DNA of 64,000 nt from Roseivirga sp. (GTDB taxonomy: Bacteria > Bacteroidota > Bacteroidia > Cytophagales > Cyclobacteriaceae), in assembly GCA_021404565.1 (NCBI GenBank), contig JAAWWF010000026.1, forward strand, positions 434,001 through 498,000, written 5' to 3'. Positions 43,421-51,442 of the stretch are shown here, one piece after another. A program made the translations under genes and the position numbers. A model generated the notes under the pieces. The model made no database searches. It was not told the origin of the DNA and worked only from the letters and a program-made list of their open reading frames with translations. Position 1 is the stretch's first letter. Every line of letters starts with the position of its first letter.

Positions 43421-44152
43421 TTAAATCTTTCTTTTCAGCTCAAAATGCCTGCCCAGATACACTTTCCTAACCTGCTCATCTGCTGCCAACTCCTCAGCGG
43501 TACCTGCTTTTAGCAATTTACCTTCAAACATGAGATAAGCCCGGTCTGTAATGGACAGTGTTTCCTGTACATTATGATCTGTAATCAATATACCAATATT
43601 TCTCTCTTTTAGCTTGGCTACGATGGTTTGAATTTCTTCAACCGCAATAGGGTCTACCCCGGCAAAGGGTTCGTCTAACAAGACAAATTTCGGGTCTACC
43701 GAGAGGGCCCTGGCGATTTCAGTTCTTCTGCGTTCTCCGCCTGAGAGTACCTGCCCCTTGTTTTTTCTTACATGGGTAAGGCTGAACTCTTCCAGCAGCG
43801 CTTCCATTTTGTCTTTCTGAGCTTTTTTGGACAGTTTGGTCATTTCCAGCACTGCCATGATGTTTTCTTCCACCGTAAGCTTGCGAAAGACACTCGGCTC
43901 CTGGGCCAGGTAGCCAATACCACGCTGGGCTCTTTTAAACATAGGCAGCTGGGTGATTTCTTCCTCTTCCAGAAAGATGTGACCCTCGTTGGGTTTTACC
44001 AGGCCCACAATCATATAAAAGCTGGTGGTTTTACCGGCACCATTGGGGCCAAGCAGGCCAACAATCTCACCTTGTTCCACCCTGATAGAGATATTGTTGA
44101 CGACCTTCCTGTTCTTGTAGGTCTTAACCATGTTATCAGCTCGCAGTATCAT
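43421..44152 (-). CDS. lptB: LPS export ABC transporter ATP-binding protein
   Basis: A 243-residue ATPase with Walker [12 protein letters not shown], the signature [15 protein letters not shown], Walker [16 protein letters not shown] and H-loop ITDHNVQET. The words [20 protein letters not shown] are specific to LptB. It powers LPS transport with LptF/G, which are not in this window. The start is placed at 44152 (MILRADNM); two ATGs just upstream are possible. GH3 follows in the same operon. Confidence 0.94.
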   Translation of the reverse strand: MILRADNMVKTYKNRKVVNNISIRVEQGEIVGLLGPNGAGKTTSFYMIVGLVKPNEGHIFLEEEEITQLPMFKRAQRGIGYLAQEPSVFRKLTVEENIMAVLEMTKLSKKAQKDKMEALLEEFSLTHVRKNKGQVLSGGERRRTEIARALSVDPKFVLLDEPFAGVDPIAVEEIQTIVAKLKERNIGILITDHNVQETLSITDRAYLMFEGKLLKAGTAEELAADEQVRKVYLGRHFELKRKI

Positions 44153-44221
44153 AGGCATCAAAAATAGAGTATATCAATTGAAGTTTGTACCCTTCCTCAA
44201 TAATTGAAAGGATTTATTGAA

Positions 44222-44268
44222 TGAACTCCGGTACAAAGGCGCTTTTCGAGCCTTTGTACCGGAGTTCA
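44222..44268. repeat. Perfect 19-bp inverted repeat between recJ and lptB
   Basis: The arms 44222-44240 and 44250-44268 are perfectly complementary around a 9-base loop (GCTTTTCGA). No T-run follows on either side, so it is not a standard terminator. It lies after the 3' end of recJ and upstream of lptB. No second copy was noticed in this window. Confidence 0.8.
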
Positions 44269-44359
44269 CCGCCTTGTTGAGCTACAATGAGCAGGCCATC
44301 AATTACCATTGGACAAGCTTTTATGATTATTTAACAAGAAAAGAGAGTCCTGACAGAGC

Positions 44360-46060
44360 TTAGTCGAACTTCAGGTCTTTTACAAACAGCTGTAGAGATT
44401 TGTGTCCTCTGAAATCATTTTCTTCTATGGTATAAGCCATGTGGAATTTCATACCACAGTGTACCAGATCGTGATACTCGGCCAGACCGAAGCCAATTAC
44501 TTCATAAGCGGCATCTGTACCTTCCTGCTTTACCTGAAATTTCAAGTGTTGGTCTTTCAAAACCTTCACATTAATGGCATGCAGGTTTTCGCTTACAAAA
44601 ACGGGCTGCATATTCTGAGGTCCGAAGGGCCCCATTTGGGAGAGTATATTGTAGAACCTGGTATTAATTTCGTCCAGGAAAATTACGGTATCAACGTTCA
44701 CAGAAGGGATCAGTTGATCATCTGTGATATCTCTCGATACCACTTCTTCAAATCGTTTTTTAAAGGCATCTACCTTATCTATGTCCATAGTAACCCCGGC
44801 AGCATACATATGCCCTCCATACTGATCCAGCAGGTCGGCACATTCGCTAATGGCATGGTACACGTCAAAGCCCTGAACAGAGCGGGCTGAACCGGTGACC
44901 TTATCGTTGGATTCTGTCAGGATTACCGTAGGGCGGTAGAACTTTTCTATACAGCGGGAAGCCACAATTCCGATCACTCCTTTGTGCCAGTCTTCTTTAT
45001 AAAGAACAGTCGATTTCAGGGCTGCCTGCTCCGTATTGGACTCAATCATTTGAAGCGCTTCTTCCGTTATAGAGCTGTCGAAGTTTCTTCGGGCATCATT
45101 TTTAGTATCTACCAGGCCTGCCAGTACCCTTGCCTCATCTTCAGACTTGGCCAGCAACAGATTCACCGCAGCTCCGGCATGATCCATTCTGCCAGCAGCA
45201 TTAATTCTGGGTCCAATACCAAAGACGACTCCGGAAATGGTCATGTCTTTGCGCGAGCGAGAAAGGTCAATTAGGGCCTTTAATCCGGGTCTGGGGTCAT
45301 TGTTGAGCTTTTTAAGCCCGAAATAGGCCATTACGCGATTCTCTCCGGTAATGGGCACTATGTCTGACGCAATACTAACCGAGAGCAAGTCCAGGTATTC
45401 ATATAGCTGGCGTAGCGGAATATTATTTTTAAGACAAAAAGCATGGAGTAGCTTAAAGCCAACCCCGCAGCCGGAAAGCCCATCATATGGGTATTCGCAG
45501 TCCTCCCGTTTAGGGTCGAGCACTGCCAGCGCACAGGGCAGTTCATCACCTGGATTGTGGTGATCACAAACTATCACATCTATGCCAGCAGCTTGTGCAT
45601 CACGGATTCTGTCACAGGCCTTAATGCCACAATCCAGGGTCACAATCACACCGAAGTCATTGTCAATGGCATACTGAATCCCCTGTCGGGAAACGCCATA
45701 TCCCTCAGCGTATCTGTCAGGAATGTAGAACTCCAGCTTGTCGTAGACTTCTGACATAAAGCCATAGAAGGTGGTGACCGCGGTGGTGCCGTCTACATCA
45801 TAATCGCCATAGACCAGAATCTTTTCCTGTTTTTCAATAGCCTGGTTGAGACGCACCACGGCCTTGTCCATGTCTTTCATCAGAAAGGGGTCATGAAACT
45901 GGTCCAGGTTGGGTCTGAAAAAGGAACGGGCCTGCTCGAAATCAGTGATGTTTCGTTGAGCCAGAAGTGTAGCCAGGGGTTCGCTTATGTTGAGCGACTG
46001 CGTCAATGACGCAACGATTTCTTCTTCCGGCATATCCGCCAACAACCACCTCTTCTGCAT
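44360..46060 (-). CDS. recJ: Single-stranded-DNA-specific 5'-3' exonuclease
   Basis: A 566-residue enzyme with the DHH-family motifs VYGDYDVDGTTAV, TLDCGIKA, VCDHHNPGD and DIVPITGENR, and the DHHA1-type GGHMYAAG motif. The N-terminus RWLLADMPEE and the length are normal. It acts in recombination and repair. It is alone on the minus strand, followed by the 19-bp hairpin and lptB. Confidence 0.95.
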   Translation of the reverse strand: MQKRWLLADMPEEEIVASLTQSLNISEPLATLLAQRNITDFEQARSFFRPNLDQFHDPFLMKDMDKAVVRLNQAIEKQEKILVYGDYDVDGTTAVTTFYGFMSEVYDKLEFYIPDRYAEGYGVSRQGIQYAIDNDFGVIVTLDCGIKACDRIRDAQAAGIDVIVCDHHNPGDELPCALAVLDPKREDCEYPYDGLSGCGVGFKLLHAFCLKNNIPLRQLYEYLDLLSVSIASDIVPITGENRVMAYFGLKKLNNDPRPGLKALIDLSRSRKDMTISGVVFGIGPRINAAGRMDHAGAAVNLLLAKSEDEARVLAGLVDTKNDARRNFDSSITEEALQMIESNTEQAALKSTVLYKEDWHKGVIGIVASRCIEKFYRPTVILTESNDKVTGSARSVQGFDVYHAISECADLLDQYGGHMYAAGVTMDIDKVDAFKKRFEEVVSRDITDDQLIPSVNVDTVIFLDEINTRFYNILSQMGPFGPQNMQPVFVSENLHAINVKVLKDQHLKFQVKQEGTDAAYEVIGFGLAEYHDLVHCGMKFHMAYTIEENDFRGHKSLQLFVKDLKFD

Positions 46061-46152
46061 TTTATAAAATTAACAAAGAATTAACCTAAGCCCGAACTAA
46101 ACCCGACTCTTTGTGAGACCAATCGGCTTGAATGATCGCTCAGGCATAAAAA

Positions 46153-46180
46153 AAGCAGTGAGCTCAAAAGCCCACTGCTT
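46153..46180 (-). terminator. Terminator after the SPOR-like protein gene
   Basis: AGCAGTG-x-GCT pairs with AGC-x-CACTGCT on the minus strand and is followed by a run of seven T (A-run at 46148-46154 on the plus strand). It lies about 20 bp after the stop at 46202. Confidence 0.88.
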
Positions 46181-46201
46181 ATCGATTGATATATTTTCTT
46201 A

Positions 46202-46858
46202 TCAGTTGTTCTTGGCAGTGTTGTCGATCACATCCTTCAATGGTACTCTTTTACCATCTCTGTAAGGTACGATCCAGGCATCTTCTACGCCCATTTCTCT
46301 AAGGTAGCGCTTCAGAACGTTGGCATCTTCATAGTTTCTGAAGTTACCCACCACATATTTTCTCAGGTCCTGCGCTTCTTCTTCAGAAAAGTCCTTGGCT
46401 TGCTTGGCATATTTCCCAATGTCCATTTTTCTGAAAGCTCCTACCTGTACCTTAAACACTACGCCAATACTAAAGTCTTCACCGTTGATCAGCTCAGGAT
46501 TGTAGACTGGTTTTTTTACTTCCTCTCTCAGGTTTTCGAGCTCACGTTGTGCCGCCTGGCTGGCTGCCTGCATACGCGTAATCTCTTTTTGCTGGTCGCT
46601 TAGCTTCTTGTCTTTGTCTGAAGCCTGCTGTTCCAGGGTTTCCAGTTCTCCAGTCATGCTGGCATTGGAAGCTTTTAATTGCTGATGCTCTTCAAAGAGT
46701 AATTTGAAGTCATCGGAAGACATGCTTTTCTTTTTCTTTTTCCATTCTTTCATCTCCTTTTTGAAAGCCTTTTTCTCAGCTTTGGTCATCTGACCAAAAG
46801 CCATGCTGGCTGTCAAAACTCCGATGAGTAGGGTAAAAAATACCTTTGATGTTCTCAT
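46202..46858 (-). CDS. Exported coiled-coil protein with SPOR-like C-terminal domain
   Basis: A 218-residue protein. It has a signal peptide (1-22, ending MAFGQ), a Lys-rich helix (KAEKKAFKKEMKEWKKKKK), a coiled coil (about 55-115) and a C-terminal SPOR-like domain (about 133-205) with FKVQVGAF and GNFRNYEDANVLKRYLREMG. SPOR domains bind denuded peptidoglycan glycans. It is probably periplasmic and acts at the cell wall. It is monocistronic with a clear terminator. Confidence 0.8.
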   Translation of the reverse strand: MRTSKVFFTLLIGVLTASMAFGQMTKAEKKAFKKEMKEWKKKKKSMSSDDFKLLFEEHQQLKASNASMTGELETLEQQASDKDKKLSDQQKEITRMQAASQAAQRELENLREEVKKPVYNPELINGEDFSIGVVFKVQVGAFRKMDIGKYAKQAKDFSEEEAQDLRKYVVGNFRNYEDANVLKRYLREMGVEDAWIVPYRDGKRVPLKDVIDNTAKNN

Positions 46859-46917
46859 TATAAAGGGTCTTTATGAGTAGTTTTTTATAAACGGTTGTAC
46901 AAATTAGAACTTTAAAA

Positions 46918-48318
46918 TCAGCTTTTCAAACTTCCAATCATATCTTCAGGCCTCACCCATTCGTCAAATTGTTCTGCTGTGAGATAACCCAGGTTCACGG
47001 CTTCTTCTTTCAAAGTGGTTCCGTTTTCATGTGCTGTCTTGGCGATTTTAGCGGCTTTTTCATAACCGATTTTCGTATTCAGGGCAGTTACCAACATTAA
47101 CGAATTATTGAGGTGTTGCTGTATAATTTTATGGTTAGGTTCTATACCTATGGCGCAGTTCAGGTCGAATGATACGCAGGCATCTCCAATAAGCCGGGCC
47201 GACTGCAGTACGTTATAAGCCATTACCGGCTTGAATACATTGAGTTCATAGTGACCTTGCGCTCCGCCAACTGAGACGGTCACATCGTTACCCATTACCT
47301 GGGCACATACCATGGTCATGGCTTCGCATTGGGTGGGGTTCACTTTACCGGGCATAATAGAAGAGCCGGGCTCGTTTGCCGGGATAATGATTTCGCCAAT
47401 GCCCGAACGCGGCCCGGAGGCGAGCATGCGAATGTCATTGGCAATTTTATTCAGTGAAACAGATAGCTGCTTCAGCGCCCCGTGTGTTTCTACCAGCGCA
47501 TCATGGGCTGCCAGGGCTTCAAACTTGTTTTCTGCAGTAATGAAAGGATGGCCTGTGAATTCGGCAATCTTTTCAGCCACAAGCTCTGAATAACCTTCAG
47601 GTGTATTAATACCGGTGCCTACCGCTGTACCTCCCAGGGCGAGCTCTGAAAGGTGCGCCAGGGTGTTTTTTAATGCTTTAAGTCCGTGATCCAATTGAGA
47701 AACGTAACCGGAAAACTCCTGACCCAGGGTCAGTGGGGTAGCGTCCATCAGGTGCGTTCGACCTATTTTCACCACATTCATCAGGGCTGTTGACTTGGCC
47801 CTGAGTGTATTTCGCAATTGCTCAACTCCGGGAATGGTGGTTTCCACAATCATTTTATAGGCAGCGATATGCATCCCGGTAGGATAAGTATCATTAGATG
47901 ACTGCGATTTGTTCACATCATCATTGGGATGCACAGTGCTTTTTCCTTCACCTAAAGTATTACCTGCCAATACATGTGATCGGTTGGCCACGACTTCATT
48001 CACATTCATATTAGACTGAGTGCCTGAACCTGTTTGCCATACTACCAATGGAAACTGGTCATCGTGTTTACCTTCCAGAATCTCTTCGCATACTGCAGAG
48101 ATCAAATCTCTTTTTTCTTCACTTAAAACACCCAGGGCACAGTTGGTGTGAGCGGCCGCTTTTTTCAGATAGGCAAAGCCATAAACTACCTCCAGGGGCA
48201 TACTGGCCTCAGGGCCTATTTTGAAATTATCACGTGAGCGTTGGGTCTGTGCACCCCAGTATTTATCGGCAGGTACTTTTACCTCGCCCATGGTATCCTT
48301 TTCAATTCTGTATTCCAT
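46918..48318 (-). CDS. fumC: Class II fumarate hydratase
   Basis: A 466-residue enzyme of the TCA cycle (fumarate to malate). The family signature [13 protein letters not shown], the catalytic [16 protein letters not shown], and [16 protein letters not shown] are intact. The N-terminus [26 protein letters not shown] is typical of FumC, not aspartase. It stands alone, downstream of a 470-bp structured region transcribed the other way. Confidence 0.96.
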   Translation of the reverse strand: MEYRIEKDTMGEVKVPADKYWGAQTQRSRDNFKIGPEASMPLEVVYGFAYLKKAAAHTNCALGVLSEEKRDLISAVCEEILEGKHDDQFPLVVWQTGSGTQSNMNVNEVVANRSHVLAGNTLGEGKSTVHPNDDVNKSQSSNDTYPTGMHIAAYKMIVETTIPGVEQLRNTLRAKSTALMNVVKIGRTHLMDATPLTLGQEFSGYVSQLDHGLKALKNTLAHLSELALGGTAVGTGINTPEGYSELVAEKIAEFTGHPFITAENKFEALAAHDALVETHGALKQLSVSLNKIANDIRMLASGPRSGIGEIIIPANEPGSSIMPGKVNPTQCEAMTMVCAQVMGNDVTVSVGGAQGHYELNVFKPVMAYNVLQSARLIGDACVSFDLNCAIGIEPNHKIIQQHLNNSLMLVTALNTKIGYEKAAKIAKTAHENGTTLKEEAVNLGYLTAEQFDEWVRPEDMIGSLKS

Positions 48319-48790
48319 TATCAGGTGTTTTTCTTTTCGAAGAGCCCAAAATTAGCCATCAGATGCTGAGATAAAAACTATTAGGAGGCTGTTGTTCACC
48401 GAAAGCCAAAAAAAGCGGGAATACTCGTTCGGGCGTTTACCGATAACCTGCGTACGTTCACCGATTTCTGTCATCGGTGAGTCCTGATCTGCCCGTACAT
48501 TTGAATGTGTTTAATGCACAAAGGTTAAACCCAAAAGGCTGACGAAAGCAAGCTTTGTCAGGGTTAACCTTGACAAAAATCCCGGTCAAAAGGATTTTTC
48601 GTCAAATGAGCGATAGAAACGCTATTGCTCATGAAGGTTAAAAACAAACAACGGTCAATAACCAAAGGTCAAAACTCAAAAAACAACATCTGTCAGAAGG
48701 TTGGTCCCCGAGAGACAGGAATCAAAAACTCAAAATTATTAACAGGTCGGCTGGCGGCACAAACCGCCAGCATTTTAAAATCTAGAAATC
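48319..48790. other. Structured leader upstream of the LiaF-like gene, with five successive hairpins
   Basis: Inverted repeats in order: TCACCGAT / ATCGGTGA (48458-48480); an extended stem 48521-48571, in which AAGGTTAAACCC pairs with GGGTTAACCTT and encloses CTGACGAAAGC / GCTTTGTCAG; TGACAAAAATCC / GGATTTTTCGTCA (48571-48604); TGAGCGATAG / CTATTGCTCA (48607-48631); and GCTGGCGG / CCGCCAGC (48750-48771) just before the ATG. Three stems have one-base bulges, which looks more like RNA than operator DNA. No coding frame was found. Confidence 0.55.
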
Positions 48791-49510
48791 ATGGCTAACA
48801 ACCCAAATAAACGCTACATACTCGGAGGCATACTCGTATTAATAGGCGGTCTCCTGGTACTTGAGAATCTTCGCGTTCTCGACAACATCTTTCCTTACTA
48901 CCTCTTCGATTGGTATTCTATTCCATTACTGATAGGAATTGTACTAATCACTACCAGAGACAAAGTGGGCTTCGGTATCGCCCTTACCATATTTGGTAGC
49001 ATCTTCCTTCTCGAAGAAATGAGTCACTATTACAGATGGCGCTTTGACTTCTGGGACGTGTTCGACTTCTGGCCAATCGTATTCATCGCTGTAGGACTGT
49101 CACTTATTTTGCGCAAGGGGCGTCATAGCAATGGAGGTTGGAATCAAAAAAAAAAGTTTGACGACTCAGACACCGACTATGTGGACGAAATGGCATTCTT
49201 CGGTGGATCAGACAGAATTATCACTTCAAAAGAATTCAAGGGAGGTAAGCTCACTTCAATATTTGGAGGAACAGATTTAAATCTTGTGAACGCAGATTTA
49301 GCCACGGGCACGAACGTATTGGATGTATTTGTTCTTTTTGGCGGCACGGATATACTGGTTCCTTCAGACATGAATGTGAAAATTAAGGTTACGTCAATCT
49401 TCGGAGCTTTTTCTGACGAGCGCAAAGTGCTCAATGAGAATCCTGACAACGATGGCAAAGAACTGATCATCAAGGGACTGGTTCTGTTTGGCGGAGGCGA
49501 TGTGAAATAA
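48791..49510 (+). CDS. LiaF-like membrane protein (cell-envelope stress family)
   Basis: A 239-residue protein. Four hydrophobic segments (about 9-27, 33-52, 58-75 and 90-108) are followed by a soluble C-terminal domain (about 135-239) with repeated glycine-rich words (AFFGGSDRI, SIFGGTDLN, VLFGGTDIL, SIFGAFSDER, VLFGGGDVK), the beta-helix pattern of LiaF/VraT C-termini. In Gram-positive bacteria LiaF restrains a sensor kinase. Here a LytS-like kinase and LytTR regulator follow, so an analogous input role is plausible. It has its own terminator. Confidence 0.85.
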   Translation: MANNPNKRYILGGILVLIGGLLVLENLRVLDNIFPYYLFDWYSIPLLIGIVLITTRDKVGFGIALTIFGSIFLLEEMSHYYRWRFDFWDVFDFWPIVFIAVGLSLILRKGRHSNGGWNQKKKFDDSDTDYVDEMAFFGGSDRIITSKEFKGGKLTSIFGGTDLNLVNADLATGTNVLDVFVLFGGTDILVPSDMNVKIKVTSIFGAFSDERKVLNENPDNDGKELIIKGLVLFGGGDVK

Positions 49511-49538
49511 GCACATCATGCCTAACCCCTCCGTCATA

Positions 49539-49568
49539 CCCCTGCGATCCATATAACGGGCGCAGGGG
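49539..49568. repeat. Hairpin after the LiaF-like gene
   Basis: CCCCTGCG (49539-49546) pairs with CGCAGGGG (49561-49568). It has no T-run and lies just before the real terminator at 49600-49621. May stabilise the 3' end. Confidence 0.5.
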
Positions 49569-49599
49569 AGGCCAAGGGGCTCAGAAAAAATCACTAATT

Positions 49600-49621
49600 T
49601 CCGCTTTAAGCGGATTTTTTT
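49600..49621 (+). terminator. Rho-independent terminator after the LiaF-like gene
   Basis: TCCGC pairs with GCGGA around a TTTAA loop (49600-49614), followed by a seven-base T-run. It ends 10 bp before the kinase ATG, so the kinase pair may be read through or have a promoter within this region. Confidence 0.75.
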
Positions 49622-49631
49622 ATACCCTATA

Positions 49632-50690
49632 GTGAACCATCCATTTCTCAAAGACAGGAATATTTTTATCTACACGGCCATCTGGCTGGTGATAGCCGCA
49701 TGTTATGCCCTCGCGCTCTATTATTTTTATGACTTTGAGGTAAACCAGGCACTGAGCGATAGTCTCATTTTTAATGGCCTGTTCTATGGTCTGGGTATGA
49801 TTTTCTGGTTTGTAGTACGCTACAATTCCTTCGATGCCTCCCAGTTGTTGAACTTGCTGGCCAGTCACTTTGCCTCGGCTGGTCTTTCCATTGCCCTGGC
49901 AGTATTTCTCACGAATGCGGTGCTCAGGGGCATTATGGAACCTGATGATGAATACACAAAATACCTGGCTGATTCTATTGCCTGGCGATCTGCCCTCGGG
50001 GTGATGTATTACAGTGTGATCATTTTGGTTTACTACCTGATACGGTATTACTATGACCTGAATGAACGGATGCAGCAGCAATCGCAGCTGGAAACCATGC
50101 TTAAGGAATCGGAGCTGGAAATGCTCAAATCACAGATCAATCCGCACTTTATATTTAACAGCCTGAATTCTATTTCATCGCTGACTATTACGGCTCCCGA
50201 CAGGGCCAGGGCTATGGTGATCAAGCTCTCAGATTTTTTACGCTATTCATTGGGCAAAGAAAATGACCAACTCAACTCTTTGGAAGAAGAGCTGAATAAC
50301 CTGCTACTCTACCTGGATATCGAGAAGGTTCGTTTTGGAGATCGGCTAAAGGTGGAAACGGAGGTACAGGATGAGGCTATGCCTTGTACCCTGCCCAACC
50401 TTATTTTGCAGCCCCTTTTTGAGAATGCTATAAAGCATGGTATTTATGAGAGCCTGGAGCAGGTGACTATCAGGTTGGTGGCCGTACGGGATGGCAATAT
50501 TCTTCGGGTGACAGTCAGCAACGAATTTGACCCTAAAGCCATAAGCCGCAAAGGCAAGGGGATAGGGCTGAAAAATGTGACTCAGCGCCTGAAGGTAATC
50601 TATGGGGTACCTAAATTGGTATTTACAGAAAAGACTGATAATTTATTTTCTGTTAGGCTGGATATCCCTCAAATCAACCTTGAACCATGA
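49632..50690 (+). CDS. LytS/YehU-type sensor histidine kinase
   Basis: A 352-residue membrane kinase. Four TM segments (about 15-35, 47-65, 78-100, 118-137) are followed by a coiled coil and the His_kinase domain, with phospho-acceptor in SQINPHFIFNSLNSIS (near residue 175) and an HATPase domain with LILQPLFENAIKHGI and GKGIGLKNVTQRL. No extracytoplasmic sensor domain. It overlaps the LytTR regulator by 4 bp. Confidence 0.93.
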   Translation: MNHPFLKDRNIFIYTAIWLVIAACYALALYYFYDFEVNQALSDSLIFNGLFYGLGMIFWFVVRYNSFDASQLLNLLASHFASAGLSIALAVFLTNAVLRGIMEPDDEYTKYLADSIAWRSALGVMYYSVIILVYYLIRYYYDLNERMQQQSQLETMLKESELEMLKSQINPHFIFNSLNSISSLTITAPDRARAMVIKLSDFLRYSLGKENDQLNSLEEELNNLLLYLDIEKVRFGDRLKVETEVQDEAMPCTLPNLILQPLFENAIKHGIYESLEQVTIRLVAVRDGNILRVTVSNEFDPKAISRKGKGIGLKNVTQRLKVIYGVPKLVFTEKTDNLFSVRLDIPQINLEP

Positions 50691-51433
50691 TCAAAGCCAT
50701 AATTATTGACGATGAACAGCTTGCACGTGATATCATTCGTGCTTACCTCAAGCCCTTTGCGGAAATCGAAGTAGTAAAGGAGTGTGGAGATGGTTTTCAG
50801 GGACTCAAGGCTATTCAGGAAGAGAAGCCCGATCTTATTTTTCTGGATATCCAGATGCCCAAAATCACGGGCTTTGAAATGCTGGAGTTGATAGACGAGC
50901 CACCGGCAGTTATTTTCAGCACGGCCTTTGATCAATATGCGATTAAGGCCTTTGAATCAAATGCCACAGATTACCTGCTCAAGCCTTATGCGGAGGATCG
51001 CTTTAAAGAGGCGGTGAAAAAAGCCCTTGATAAGATAGGCTCGAAGCAGTCGCCCAAAGAAGAGCTAAGCGCCTTACGCGATAAGCAAAAAGAGGGAGCT
51101 GAGACCATGGACAGAGTGGTTGTGAAAACCGGCAACAAGATTCACATCCTGTCACTCGATCAGATCTCACATTTTCAGGCACAGGACGACTATGTGGAGA
51201 TTCATTCCGATCAGGGCAAATATCTGAAACAAATGCGCATGAAGCATTTGGAAGAGGGACTCCCGGAAGGTGAATTTGTAAGAATACATCGCTCACATAT
51301 CGTAAGAGTAAAGGGCATAGAAAAGCTGGAACTCTACGAGAAAGATTCATATCTGCTTACTCTCAAAACAGGAGTTCAGCTACCTGTAAGCCGCAGTGGG
51401 CATGGTAAACTCAAAGAGGTGTTGAAGTACTAG
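50687..51433 (+). CDS. LytTR-family response regulator
   Basis: A 248-residue protein. The receiver domain (1-115) has IIDDEQLARDIIRAYL and the phospho-acceptor FLDIQMPKITGFE. The LytTR DNA-binding domain (about 140-247) has HFQAQDDYVEIHSDQGKYL and FVRIHRSHIVRVKGI. It is the partner of the kinase directly upstream. Its stop lies 9 bp from the end of the convergent permease gene, whose expression may be a target. Confidence 0.94.
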   Translation: MIKAIIIDDEQLARDIIRAYLKPFAEIEVVKECGDGFQGLKAIQEEKPDLIFLDIQMPKITGFEMLELIDEPPAVIFSTAFDQYAIKAFESNATDYLLKPYAEDRFKEAVKKALDKIGSKQSPKEELSALRDKQKEGAETMDRVVVKTGNKIHILSLDQISHFQAQDDYVEIHSDQGKYLKQMRMKHLEEGLPEGEFVRIHRSHIVRVKGIEKLELYEKDSYLLTLKTGVQLPVSRSGHGKLKEVLKY

Positions 51434-51442
51434 CCAAGAGCT

